DNA of 32,253 nt from an uncultured Clostridia bacterium (GTDB lineage Bacteria; Bacillota; Clostridia; Peptostreptococcales; Anaerovoracaceae): assembly GCA_934255545.1 (NCBI GenBank), contig CAKQOE010000028.1:1-32253 (forward strand), read 5' to 3'. This document shows positions 7,282 to 15,068 of this stretch, in pieces (within the stretch, counting starts at the first letter, position 1; each line of letters begins with the position of its first letter). A program made the position numbers and the translations under genes. The notes below the pieces were generated by a model. The model was not told where the DNA came from. It was given only the letters and a program-made list of their open reading frames with translations, and ran no database searches.

Positions 7282-8138
7282 TCTGCCGTGCTCCCGTTTT
7301 TTTCATCATCTTCATCTGCTGCGTCTGTTACGGCTTCGCCGTGCTCCAGCATCTTTTCATCTTCTGTCACTCCGCTGCCGCACGCAAGTATACTGCAAGG
7401 TCTGTCAAACGTTATCGGCGATCCGTCAAGCTGCGTTATGCTCCCGCCCGCCTCAGTCACAAGTAGTGCTCCCGCTGCGTAATCCCACGGCTGCAGGCGC
7501 ATCTCAAAAAACAGCTCCGCTCTGCCCGCTGCTATCGTGCAAAGGTCTATCGCAGCAGACCCGCTCCTGCGTATATCGAGCGCGTGCGTGAAATAATCAA
7601 ATGCCCTCTTAAACGTCGGCCCGGCCGACCCATCGTAATATATTGCAGTACCGAACACTACCAGTCCGTCAGCGAGCTTATTTTCAGAAACGCGCACTGC
7701 GCGCCCGTTCACCTGCGTACCGCAGCCCTTTACCGCAGTGAACATTTCGTCCTGATACGGGTTGTAAATAACTGCCATATACGGTTTGCCGTCATTCAGC
7801 AGGCCAACTGAAACTGCACTGTTTCTGTAGCCTTTTATGAAATTTGTAGTGCCATCGATAGGGTCAACGACAAAAACGAGCCCCTTGTCATAGTCCGGCA
7901 TATATGAGCCGCCTGCGTCAGCGTCTGCAGTCTCCTCGCCCATAAAGCGCGACTCAGGCAGCAGCGCCGTTAGCTCCTTTTCCAGGATATCCTGTATCTT
8001 CCTGTCATAGAATGTCACGAAATTTCCATGACCCTCTTTCGCTGCTACAGTTTCCTTGACATGCTCCGCATCGAGCATGATCTGCCCGCACTTTCTGACT
8101 ATATCTGCTATCTGCTGAATCATCTTTTCTTCTTCCAT
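7278..8138 (-). CDS. Inositol monophosphatase family phosphatase
   Basis: A Mg-dependent, Li-sensitive-type sugar phosphatase fold (IMPase/SuhB/CysQ group). It carries the three metal motifs: GEET at 67-70, DPIDGTTNF at 92-100 and WDYAAG at 218-223 followed by EAGG. The product of 286 residues is about 20 longer than usual because of an acidic tail after the domain (VTDAADEDDEKNGSTAE). Substrates in bacteria include inositol-1-phosphate, other sugar phosphates and 3'-phosphoadenosine phosphate; sequence alone does not decide. It is the first gene of a two-gene unit with the 105-residue hypothetical protein and is divergent from the esterase gene, 122 bp apart. AAGGA precedes the ATG at a rather long distance; a second Met at residue 6 is possible. 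Confidence 0.92.
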   Translation of the reverse strand: MEEEKMIQQIADIVRKCGQIMLDAEHVKETVAAKEGHGNFVTFYDRKIQDILEKELTALLPESRFMGEETADADAGGSYMPDYDKGLVFVVDPIDGTTNFIKGYRNSAVSVGLLNDGKPYMAVIYNPYQDEMFTAVKGCGTQVNGRAVRVSENKLADGLVVFGTAIYYDGSAGPTFKRAFDYFTHALDIRRSGSAAIDLCTIAAGRAELFFEMRLQPWDYAAGALLVTEAGGSITQLDGSPITFDRPCSILACGSGVTEDEKMLEHGEAVTDAADEDDEKNGSTAE

Positions 8139-8175
8139 TTTATTTGAATTCCTTTTATTATATTAATATATGACA

Positions 8176-8216
8176 CACGGTCATCACAGCGGTCCTACCG
8201 CTGCCCGTGATATAAT
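8176..8216 (+). promoter_or_regulatory. Candidate promoter/operator region of the esterase gene
   Basis: A perfect dyad CAGCGG-TCCTA-CCGCTG (8187-8203), nested between CACGG (8176-8180) and CCGTG (8205-8209), lies directly upstream of a TATAAT at 8211-8216. No good -35 is visible, which would fit an activator- or repressor-controlled promoter. The idea rests on position only. Confidence 0.35.
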
Positions 8217-8260
8217 ATTACCATATAGTATAGCAAAGAAAGGTTCATCGGTGAAATTAA

Positions 8261-9229
8261 ATGAGCGTTGCTCCGGAAAAACATAAATACAAAAATTTTA
8301 CATATAAACAGATATCAGAAGATCACACTCGCCCGGCCGCACGCCGCGGCAAAGTGACAAAGCTTAATTACCCCACACGCCGTTACGGTGTAAAATATGC
8401 CTACGTTTACACACCTTACGGATACGACGGCAGCGATATGAAAACGCGCTACGACATCGTATACATCATGCACGGCGCAAACAGCGGCGCTGAAACCTTC
8501 CTGTGGGGCGAAGGGCTCGACTCGCATTTCAAAAACATACTCGACCATATGATAGAAAACGGCGAGATAAAGCCACTTATCGTAGTCACGCCCGGGCTGT
8601 ACCCGACATCTGATGTAAAAAACTACAAAGGTCAGGAGGCTGAGCTTGCAGACGAATTCACGGACGAGCTCGTGGATCATCTTATGCCGGCTGTAGAAAG
8701 CATGTACCTGACATACGCAGATACAATAGACGCAGCCGGTTTTCGCGCATCCCGCGCGCACAGAGCATTCGGCGGATTTTCAATGGGCGCCGTAGTCGCA
8801 TGGTATACATTCGCGCGCCATATGGATCTCTTCAGCGCCTTTATGCCCATATGCGGCGACTGCTGGATAAAAGGAAAGTTCGGCGGCGAGCATTTTCCGG
8901 ACGAAACAGCTGAATGGCTCGCCGGTTCAGTAAAAAACGGTCCGCTCACACCTGATAATTTTACGATTTATATGGCCACAGGCACGCTCGATATGGCATT
9001 TCCGGGCCTGACGAACCAGCTCGGCGGCATGAAAAAGTATCCTGATGTTTTCCACATAGTTGAAAACGGCGAGCTCGTTTATGATGAAGATCCGGCTGCG
9101 GCTGTGCCTGCGACCGGAAAAGCCGCGCAGCCCAATCTTTATTATTTCACAGTCGAGGGCGGCGTTCACGACTATGTCTACGCTTACGAATATTTCCGCG
9201 CCGCGCTCGCTGCTGAGTATCCGCTGTAA
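8261..9229 (+). CDS. Esterase, alpha/beta-hydrolase of the EsteraseD/Fes type
   Basis: Resembles the carbohydrate-esterase-like hydrolases (feruloyl or acetyl xylan esterase type) with a core of about 300 residues. Visible: oxyanion segment YIMHGANSG near 68, nucleophile Ser174 in GGFSMGA, candidate acid Asp244 in GTLDMAF, and His303 in GGVHDY, in the right order for a Ser-Asp-His triad. There is no signal peptide, so the product is probably cytoplasmic or from a short intracellular route. Start: the ATG at 8261 directly follows an in-frame stop; the nearest purine runs are a weak GGTG at 7 nt and GAAAGG at 17 nt. The gene is alone and converges with the acyl-CoA ligase gene across two hairpins. 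The substrate is unknown. Confidence 0.85.
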   Translation: MSVAPEKHKYKNFTYKQISEDHTRPAARRGKVTKLNYPTRRYGVKYAYVYTPYGYDGSDMKTRYDIVYIMHGANSGAETFLWGEGLDSHFKNILDHMIENGEIKPLIVVTPGLYPTSDVKNYKGQEAELADEFTDELVDHLMPAVESMYLTYADTIDAAGFRASRAHRAFGGFSMGAVVAWYTFARHMDLFSAFMPICGDCWIKGKFGGEHFPDETAEWLAGSVKNGPLTPDNFTIYMATGTLDMAFPGLTNQLGGMKKYPDVFHIVENGELVYDEDPAAAVPATGKAAQPNLYYFTVEGGVHDYVYAYEYFRAALAAEYPL

Positions 9230-9249
9230 ATTTGACCTTAACGCAAAAA

Positions 9250-9304
9250 CGCCGCCGGCTGACCTGAAGCACATTTTCCATATGCTTTTCGTCAGCGGGC
9301 GGCG
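9250..9304 (+). terminator. Long imperfect hairpin after the esterase gene
   Basis: A 14-position stem with one mismatch (9250-9263 with 9291-9304) encloses a 27-nt loop that can itself pair AAGCA (9267-9271) with TGCTT (9283-9287). It starts 20 bp after the esterase stop. There is no strong T run, so it may serve as a 3'-end stabiliser or a weak terminator between convergent genes. Confidence 0.5.
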
Positions 9305-9309
9305 CTTCT

Positions 9310-9325
9310 GACGCCGTGAGGCGTC
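9310..9325. terminator. Second hairpin between convergent genes
   Basis: GACGCC-GTGA-GGCGTC, a perfect 6-bp stem with a 4-nt loop, followed on the plus strand by the T-rich GTACATTTTATCC. It lies 70 bp downstream of the acyl-CoA ligase stop when read on the minus strand. Confidence 0.45.
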
Positions 9326-9395
9326 GTACATTTTATCCGTTCTTATTACCTTATCGGCTTATTACTTTATTTTTTAATTATTGTCATCGCGTCAT

Positions 9396-11225
9396 TTATG
9401 ACGGGATATTGTCCTGGCGCTTTATCTTTTTTGTAGTCGTGCGGACAAAATCCTCTTTACGGATAACTACTTCCTTTACGCGCTTGTAGCTCGTCATCGT
9501 CATATTCGCTTCATTTACTGCGTTCTTTACATACTTGTATATCTCATCCTCATCAGGCTCGTGGCCGAGCGCTTCTTTTATGACGTCGATATCAGGGAGC
9601 ACCTGCACTGCAACTACGTCCTCGTTTCCGCGAAGCGAGCCGTATACCATGCACTCGGAAATACACGGCACAGCGTTCAGCACCTCTTCTATCTCCTCAG
9701 GATAGATATTTTTGCCCGATTTAGTAACGATAACGTTTTTATGGCGGCCTGTCAGGTACAGCCAGCCTTCCTTATCGGTAAATCCAAGGTCGCCGGTGTT
9801 GAACCAGCCGTCATGAATGACCTCTGCAGTCTCTTCCGGCATATTATAATACCCGAGCATGACATTAGGGCCGCGGTATAATATCTCTCCGATGCCGTCC
9901 TCATCCTGATTTATGATCTTAAACTCGCCGCTCGCCACTGCAACGCCGACAGAACCGGCCTTCTTGTAACGTTCCTTAGCGCTGTCAGGCGTTCCCGCAA
10001 CAAGCGGAGTGCACTCAGTAAGCCCGTATCCCTGAAGAACGGTTATCCCCAGGTCCTCAAAACCCCTGAAAACATTAGGATACAGCGCCGCCGCACCCGT
10101 GATTATCATACGGAGCCTGCCGCCGAGCCCGGCATACACCTGCTTGAAAAGCGTCCTGCTCAGATCGATGCCGAAAGCCTTCATTTTATTATTTGCCTTT
10201 ATAGCCTTTCTGAGCTTCCCGTCGCTGCCCTGCTTCTTCGCCTGCTTCCATATCTTGTCATATATCATCTCAAGAACGAGCGGAACAGCGATAAATACAG
10301 TATTGTGCGCCTCTTCCATATTTTTTGTTATATACTTCAGTCCCTCGCAGAACGCAGTGCTCGCTCCGCGATAAAGAATGAGGAGCATGCCAAACGTGCA
10401 CTCATAAGTGTGGTGAATTGGCAATATAGACAGAGTTTTGTCCGTCGGAAGTATGTGAGCTATACGGCACGTATCCATGATATTTGCTGTGATATTGCGC
10501 TGGCTCAGCATAACGCCCTTAGGGTTTCCGGTCGTTCCGGACGTGAACAGAAGCACGCTCATCCTGTCCGGATCGACATCATCAGAAGCGAACTGGGAAT
10601 TTCCGAGCGCCATAAGGCTCTCGCCTGCTCCTGTAAGCTCCTTCCAGTCATAATAATTCACATTTGCTCCTGCGCAAATGCTTTCCGCATCCTTCCGCGC
10701 GCCCGGCGCGCCCTCAGCGGCATCTGCCTTCATTGCAGAAAGGTATTCGACCATGCTCAGCGACATGTCCGTGCGGTCGCCGTAAAACTGCATTATTACA
10801 TGATTTTCCACGCCGCTTACGCTTTCAAACTTTGACGCTTCGTCTGACGTATAAAATACTGTGCGGCACTCAGCAGTGCTTATAACGTTCTGTATCGCTT
10901 CGCTGTCGAGTTCCTTATCTATAGGTACTATGACTCCGCCGCCTATGACTACAGCAAGGTATGTCGCGATCCATTCATAGCATCCCTGGCCCATAACGCC
11001 TATACGCTCGCCGGCAAGGCCCATGGCGCGTATCTGCGTGCCAAGCGCCTGTACATCGTGCTTGAGCAGGGTGTAGCTGACAGGCTCATATGGCGCGCCC
11101 TTTTTCTTTTTGACCCAGAACGCCGGGCGTTCAGGATACGTCTCTACGCTTCCGTAAAGCAGCTCCTTTATAGTTGTTATATCTCTTATATCTGTAAACC
11201 AGTATTTATCTCTGAAATCTGACAT
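9396..11225 (-). CDS. Long-chain fatty-acid-CoA ligase (AMP-binding)
   Basis: Adenylate-forming enzyme that activates fatty acids with ATP and CoA. It has the P-loop motif LLFTSGTTGNPKG at 225-237, GYGLTEC at 399-405, the hinge region around WFNTGDLGFTDKEGWLYLTGR, and the C-terminal catalytic lysine region (TTKKIKRQ) near the end. The length of 609 residues fits the long-chain FACL group. The protein is soluble, possibly membrane-associated. GGGAG about 10 nt before the ATG serves as ribosome site. It is a single gene, divergent from dacF and convergent with the esterase. Physiological chain length cannot be told; it may serve membrane lipid recycling rather than beta-oxidation, since no beta-oxidation genes are in view. 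Confidence 0.93.
   Translation of the reverse strand: MSDFRDKYWFTDIRDITTIKELLYGSVETYPERPAFWVKKKKGAPYEPVSYTLLKHDVQALGTQIRAMGLAGERIGVMGQGCYEWIATYLAVVIGGGVIVPIDKELDSEAIQNVISTAECRTVFYTSDEASKFESVSGVENHVIMQFYGDRTDMSLSMVEYLSAMKADAAEGAPGARKDAESICAGANVNYYDWKELTGAGESLMALGNSQFASDDVDPDRMSVLLFTSGTTGNPKGVMLSQRNITANIMDTCRIAHILPTDKTLSILPIHHTYECTFGMLLILYRGASTAFCEGLKYITKNMEEAHNTVFIAVPLVLEMIYDKIWKQAKKQGSDGKLRKAIKANNKMKAFGIDLSRTLFKQVYAGLGGRLRMIITGAAALYPNVFRGFEDLGITVLQGYGLTECTPLVAGTPDSAKERYKKAGSVGVAVASGEFKIINQDEDGIGEILYRGPNVMLGYYNMPEETAEVIHDGWFNTGDLGFTDKEGWLYLTGRHKNVIVTKSGKNIYPEEIEEVLNAVPCISECMVYGSLRGNEDVVAVQVLPDIDVIKEALGHEPDEDEIYKYVKNAVNEANMTMTSYKRVKEVVIRKEDFVRTTTKKIKRQDNIPS
10697..10711. repeat. GC-rich dyad inside the acyl-CoA ligase gene (4 of 8)
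   Basis: Same 15-mer as at 2830 (GCGCGCC-C-GGCGCGC). Here it encodes part of EGAPGARK in a variable loop of the ligase, so it is the only member of the set that lies within a gene. Confidence 0.65.
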
Positions 11226-11271
11226 TTTAATATGCTCCCGGTAATGATCAATACTCGCTGATGCCTCGAAT

Positions 11272-11288
11272 CGTCCGCCGGGCGGACG
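11272..11288. repeat. GC-rich dyad, GCC-N-GGC class (5 of 8)
   Basis: CGTCCGCC-G-GGCGGACG, exact reverse complement of the dyad at 2954. It sits in the 302-bp spacer (11226-11527) between the divergent acyl-CoA ligase and dacF genes. The rest of that spacer holds only a possible TATACT at 11495-11500 without a matching -35, and no supported gene. Confidence 0.7.
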
Positions 11289-11514
11289 TCATTGGACACA
11301 ACTGCATAAAGTATAACACTTTTAACTCTTTAATTCCAGTATTCTTAATTTATCATAAACTCACGCACCTTATACTTCAATCACTCCTTCAGCAGATGCA
11401 GCAAAAGCACATCAAAAACGGCATAGACACGCCCACCCTGCAATATATTTCTAATAAGAACATTCCATACCCGCGTCATGTGATTACAAAAAAGTATACT
11501 TATTTAAGTTCAAT

Positions 11515-11519
11515 GGAGG
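11515..11519 (+). promoter_or_regulatory. Ribosome binding site pointing to a TTG start of dacF
   Basis: GGAGG lies 8 nt before an in-frame TTG at 11528. The ATG at 11513 in the same frame overlaps this site and has no purine-rich sequence before it. Confidence 0.7.
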
Positions 11520-11527
11520 ATAATGCT

Positions 11528-12826
11528 TTGAATATCAAGATGTTTAATGACCTAAAACAAAAAAAGCCTGAAATACTGCGCCGCGCGGCCGCCGCCGCGC
11601 TCTCCTGCCTCATAATGCTGACAGGATATTCCTTCGTCTCAGGCGAGACCCCTGGCAGCGGCTCCGCCCTTGCCCCCGACCCGACGTCAAAAACTCCGGC
11701 CGCGCCGTCTCCGCAGCTAAATGACGGCGCCGCCTCCGCCCCTGCCCTCAACATAAACGCAAAAGCTGCCGTCCTCATGGACGCCGCCTCCGGCCGCGTC
11801 CTCTACAAACAAGCCCCAGACGAAAAGCTCCCGCCGGCAAGCGTAACAAAAGTAATGACCATGCTCCTTATCTGCGAAGCCATAGACTCAGGCCGCATAA
11901 CGACCGACGACACCGTAACGATAAGCGACCGCGCAGCAGGCATGGGCGGCAGCCAGATGTACATGGAACCCGGCGAAACACACACGCTTGGCGAGCTTCT
12001 TACAGGAATTTCCATGGTGTCAGCAAACGATGCCTGCGTAGCCGCCGCCGAGTACATATCAGGCAGCGTAGAAATATTCGTAGAAGAAATGAACAAACGA
12101 GCATCATCCCTCGGTCTGCAAAACACACACTTCGTAAATACGAATGGCCTGCCTGTAGCAGATCACTACTCAAGCGCATATGATATAGCAGTAGTTTCCG
12201 CCGAGCTGCTGAAGCATGACATTATCATACCGTACCTCACAGCACCGTCAGGCACAGCAGTCGTAGGCAAAAACTCCGACAAGCAGACGACGCTCGAAAT
12301 GGTAAACACAAACAAGCTGCTTCGCTCATACAGCGGCGCGATCGGCATAAAAACAGGCTTCACTCAGGATGCCGGCTACTGCCTCTCAGCAGCCGCAGAA
12401 AGAAACGGGCTCAGGCTCATAGCAGTAGTCCTCGGCTGCGAAAGCTCAAAGATCAGGTTTTCTGAAGCATCCCGGCTGCTCGACTACGGCTTCGCCTCAT
12501 ATGAGGCAGTACAGATAGCTGTAAAAGACGAGCTCGTGGGAAGCGCAAGCGTAGACAAAGGCATGACCGGTTTTACAGACCTGCGCGCCGGAGAAAATAT
12601 CCAGTTCCTCGTGCAAAAAGGCGCATCGTCAGATATAAGCTACTCAGTAAAGCCGTACACCGACCTCGCCGCCCCGATAAAGGCAGGCCAGAAGGCCGGC
12701 ACGCTCATCATAACAAAAAACGGCGAAAAAACAGCCGAATACTGCCTGTTCGCCGATAATGACGTAAAAAAAGCCGGCCTGAAAACACTTATGATACACA
12801 GTATAGAAAAACTAATGAAAGGATGA
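11528..12826 (+). CDS. dacF: D-alanyl-D-alanine carboxypeptidase (DacF-like, S11)
   Basis: Penicillin-binding carboxypeptidase that removes the terminal D-Ala from murein pentapeptides. Active-site motifs lie in the proper order: SVTK at 105-108, SAN at 165-167 and KTG at 275-277. A signal peptide or uncleaved anchor lies near residues 19-36 (AAAAALSCLIMLTGYSF), then a Pro/Ala/Ser-rich spacer, so the enzyme faces outside. A C-terminal PBP5-type beta domain (about 340-425) follows. Start chosen: TTG at 11528 with GGAGG 8 nt upstream, giving 432 residues; the open frame extends further left without support. The stop overlaps the ATG of the DUF3343 gene. The DacF name follows similarity in layout to the sporulation-linked enzyme; another DacA-type paralogue is possible. 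Confidence 0.9.
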   Translation: MNIKMFNDLKQKKPEILRRAAAAALSCLIMLTGYSFVSGETPGSGSALAPDPTSKTPAAPSPQLNDGAASAPALNINAKAAVLMDAASGRVLYKQAPDEKLPPASVTKVMTMLLICEAIDSGRITTDDTVTISDRAAGMGGSQMYMEPGETHTLGELLTGISMVSANDACVAAAEYISGSVEIFVEEMNKRASSLGLQNTHFVNTNGLPVADHYSSAYDIAVVSAELLKHDIIIPYLTAPSGTAVVGKNSDKQTTLEMVNTNKLLRSYSGAIGIKTGFTQDAGYCLSAAAERNGLRLIAVVLGCESSKIRFSEASRLLDYGFASYEAVQIAVKDELVGSASVDKGMTGFTDLRAGENIQFLVQKGASSDISYSVKPYTDLAAPIKAGQKAGTLIITKNGEKTAEYCLFADNDVKKAGLKTLMIHSIEKLMKG

Positions 12827-13044
12827 AAAAAATGAGCAGCACAAGAAACACAGCCTTCAGATTCCAGACATACTCAGAAGCAGCCCGTGCCTACGACCGA
12901 CTGCAGGCAGGCAACATCCCCGCGCGTATAACAAGAACGCCTGCCTCAGCCCACAGATCATGCGGCTACAGCGTAAAGGTCAGCCCTGCCGACGCCGACA
13001 CCGCACGCCGCCTGGTGACAGGCGCACCGTACCGGTTTTATTGA
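12823..13044 (+). CDS. DUF3343 small protein
   Basis: A 73-residue protein with the DUF3343 pattern: an opening FRFQTYSEAARAYDRL, a middle RITRTPAS, and the conserved Ser-Cys-Gly (RSCGYSVKV) near residues 46-54. Family members are described as putative Se/S-carrier-like proteins; a function is not established here. The ATG overlaps the dacF stop (ATGA), so translation is coupled; an ATG 9 nt further in is also well placed behind GAAAGGA. It is followed by a hairpin between convergent genes. Family assignment is from the motif only. Confidence 0.78.
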   Translation: MKKMSSTRNTAFRFQTYSEAARAYDRLQAGNIPARITRTPASAHRSCGYSVKVSPADADTARRLVTGAPYRFY

Positions 13045-13067
13045 TGCCGTCATACTAGATCAGAAAA

Positions 13068-13090
13068 GGGCATGCGCCGCCCGCATGCCC
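13068..13090 (-). terminator. Terminator between DUF3343 and aminopeptidase genes
   Basis: Perfect 9-bp stem GGGCATGCG / CGCATGCCC (13068-13076 and 13082-13090), 5-nt loop. A TTTT run follows on the minus strand, so it mainly ends the aminopeptidase transcript and may act in both directions. Confidence 0.8.
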
Positions 13091-13117
13091 TCATTCATTA
13101 AATATTCACATATTGAT

Positions 13118-14227
13118 TTATTTAAGATTCTCCGGATTAAGCCCTTCAAGCTCAGGCAGCACAAAAATGCCGTCCTTTCTGATAAGCACATCGTCAAACC
13201 ATATCTCACCGCCGCCGTAATCCTCGCGCTGTATAAGCACGAGATCCCAGTGAACGGCAGACTTATTACCATTCGGAGCATCCTCATAAGAAGCTCCTGG
13301 AGTCAGATGTATGCTGCCTGCGATCTTCTCATCAAAAAGCGTATCCTTCATAGGATGCAGGATATAAGGGTTCACGCCGATAGCAAACTCACCGAAATAC
13401 CTCGCGCCCTCATCAGTATCAAGCAGCTCATTGATACGATCGGTATTATTCGCAGTTGCCTCGACGATCTTGCCGTCCTTTATCTTAAACACGATATTCT
13501 CATAAGTAAAGCCCTGCTCCTCAGAAACAGTATTATAAGAGATCACGCCGTTCATAGAATCCTTAACAGGCGCAGTATACACCTCGCCGTCTGGGATATT
13601 GTACTTACCGTCGCACTTTATAGCTGGGATATCCTTGATAGAGAACGTCAGATCAGTCCCCGGAGCCACAAGCCTTACTTTATCCGTCTTATTCATAAGC
13701 TCAACGAGCGGATCCATCGCCGCAGACATCTTAGCATAATCAAGCGTGCAGACATCATAATAAAAATCCTCAAAAGCCTCAGTGCTCATGCCCGCAAGCT
13801 GCGCCATGGAATTATTCGGATAACGCATGATAGCCCACTTAGTGTTGTTCACCCTCTCATCGAGCACCGGACGCAGTATCTTATTATACATGTTAAGCTT
13901 TTCAGACGGGACATCCGAAAGCTCAGACGTATTGTCAGAAGCCCTCACAGCGATATAAGCGTCCATCCCCTTCATCTGCTCAAGCTGATAATCGCGCATA
14001 TACTCAAGCTGCGCCTCATTGCACTGCATGATGATCTCACGGTTCAGCGAAGCATCGCTAAGCCCCAGGAACGGATGGCCGCCGGCCTTATACACAGCCC
14101 TTATTATCTCCTTTATAAGCGGCTTAGCCGTAGTGCCCACTTCATTGATAAGCACCCTCTCTCCCGGCTGCACGCTGCACGAATAATTAACTATCATCTC
14201 AGCAAACTTTTTATTTCTTTCATCCAT
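13118..14227 (-). CDS. M29-family metallo-aminopeptidase
   Basis: Cytoplasmic two-metal aminopeptidase related to AmpS and aminopeptidase T. The family's late metal-binding region is present: IPDGEVYTAPVKDS near 228, GEFAIGVNP near 282, HLTPGASYED near 309, and SAVHWDLVL near 325, supplying the Glu and His/Asp ligands. The length of 369 residues is slightly shorter than the usual 400-410. It is the last gene downstream of aroF and deoD on the same strand, 89 bp after deoD, with a small hairpin in that gap. A long open frame on the opposite strand is a shadow. Peptide turnover is the likely role. Confidence 0.9.
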   Translation of the reverse strand: MDERNKKFAEMIVNYSCSVQPGERVLINEVGTTAKPLIKEIIRAVYKAGGHPFLGLSDASLNREIIMQCNEAQLEYMRDYQLEQMKGMDAYIAVRASDNTSELSDVPSEKLNMYNKILRPVLDERVNNTKWAIMRYPNNSMAQLAGMSTEAFEDFYYDVCTLDYAKMSAAMDPLVELMNKTDKVRLVAPGTDLTFSIKDIPAIKCDGKYNIPDGEVYTAPVKDSMNGVISYNTVSEEQGFTYENIVFKIKDGKIVEATANNTDRINELLDTDEGARYFGEFAIGVNPYILHPMKDTLFDEKIAGSIHLTPGASYEDAPNGNKSAVHWDLVLIQREDYGGGEIWFDDVLIRKDGIFVLPELEGLNPENLK

Positions 14228-14295
14228 TTTCAGTCTTTCCCCTTCTTTTTCATTCTGAATATATTCAATTCAAATGTAATAGATCTGCACTCCTG

Positions 14296-14311
14296 CATGC
14301 GTCACCGCATG
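14296..14311 (-). other. Small hairpin between deoD and the aminopeptidase gene
   Basis: CATGCG-TCAC-CGCATG, perfect 6-bp stem with a 4-nt loop, starting a few bases after the deoD stop. No T run follows, so it is probably a partial terminator or processing element. Confidence 0.35.
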
Positions 14312-14316
14312 AACAC

Positions 14317-15033
14317 CTAGTCGATATACTCCAGCATCCCAAGCGCAGTCCTTATCATATTATCAAAAGAAGTCTCGCGCTCTTCGACTGTCAGACGGCC
14401 GCCTGTCACAAAATTATCGCTTACAGTCATCATAGCAAGCGCCTTCGCTCCGTAACGCGCCGCGTTAAGATAAAGAGCAGCAGCTTCCATCTCTACTGCC
14501 AACACTCCCATTTTTGACCATCTTTTCCACGTATCAGGATCATCATCGTAAAAAACATCTACAGAAACGACATTCCCTGCCTTCACAGACACATTATTTT
14601 TTTCAGCAGATTTTTTAGCCGATATCATAAGATCAAGATCGCCGCATGGAGAAAATTTTCCCGGCAGATCAAATGTATACTGGAAATTAGAGTCAGTAGA
14701 TGCAGATACAGCCAGAACTATATCATTAAGATCGACGTCCTCCTGGTATGAACCTGCTGAACCTATTCTTATCAGATTTTCGCATCCGTATACAGTGATC
14801 AGTTCATGAGAATATATTGCCATTGACGGCATTCCCATACCTGTTCCCATGACAGAAACTCTTTTTCCTCTATAAGTTCCTGTATAACCGAACATATTCC
14901 TGGTTCTGTTGAAGCATACAGCGTCATCAAGATAATTTTCGGCTATAAATTTCGCTCTCAGCGGATCGCCGGGCAGAAATACTGTTTCAGCGATATCTCC
15001 AAGCTCAGCGTCTATATGCAAAGATGCTCCCAT
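14317..15033 (-). CDS. deoD: Purine-nucleoside phosphorylase (DeoD type)
   Basis: Hexameric phosphorylase that splits purine (deoxy)nucleosides with phosphate for salvage. The 238-residue product has the family N-terminus (HIDAELGDIAETVFLPGDPLRAKFIAE), the phosphate-site segments GTGMGMPS near 64 and RIGSAGS near 88, MEMEAA-type residues in VEMEAAALY near 179, and SDN near 204. A strong AAAGGAGG sits a few bases before the ATG. It lies 35 bp downstream of aroF, so both are probably one transcript. Confidence 0.97.
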   Translation of the reverse strand: MGASLHIDAELGDIAETVFLPGDPLRAKFIAENYLDDAVCFNRTRNMFGYTGTYRGKRVSVMGTGMGMPSMAIYSHELITVYGCENLIRIGSAGSYQEDVDLNDIVLAVSASTDSNFQYTFDLPGKFSPCGDLDLMISAKKSAEKNNVSVKAGNVVSVDVFYDDDPDTWKRWSKMGVLAVEMEAAALYLNAARYGAKALAMMTVSDNFVTGGRLTVEERETSFDNMIRTALGMLEYID

Positions 15034-15068
15034 ATCTTCCTCCTTTATTACTGTAAATATTTCACTTC

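Noticed and set aside
13085..14320. Long plus-strand open frame (411 codons) opposite the aminopeptidase gene
   Set aside because: It mirrors the codon pattern of the minus-strand M29 peptidase, whose motifs are clear. The plus-strand product is an His/Arg/Ile-rich shadow without a family.
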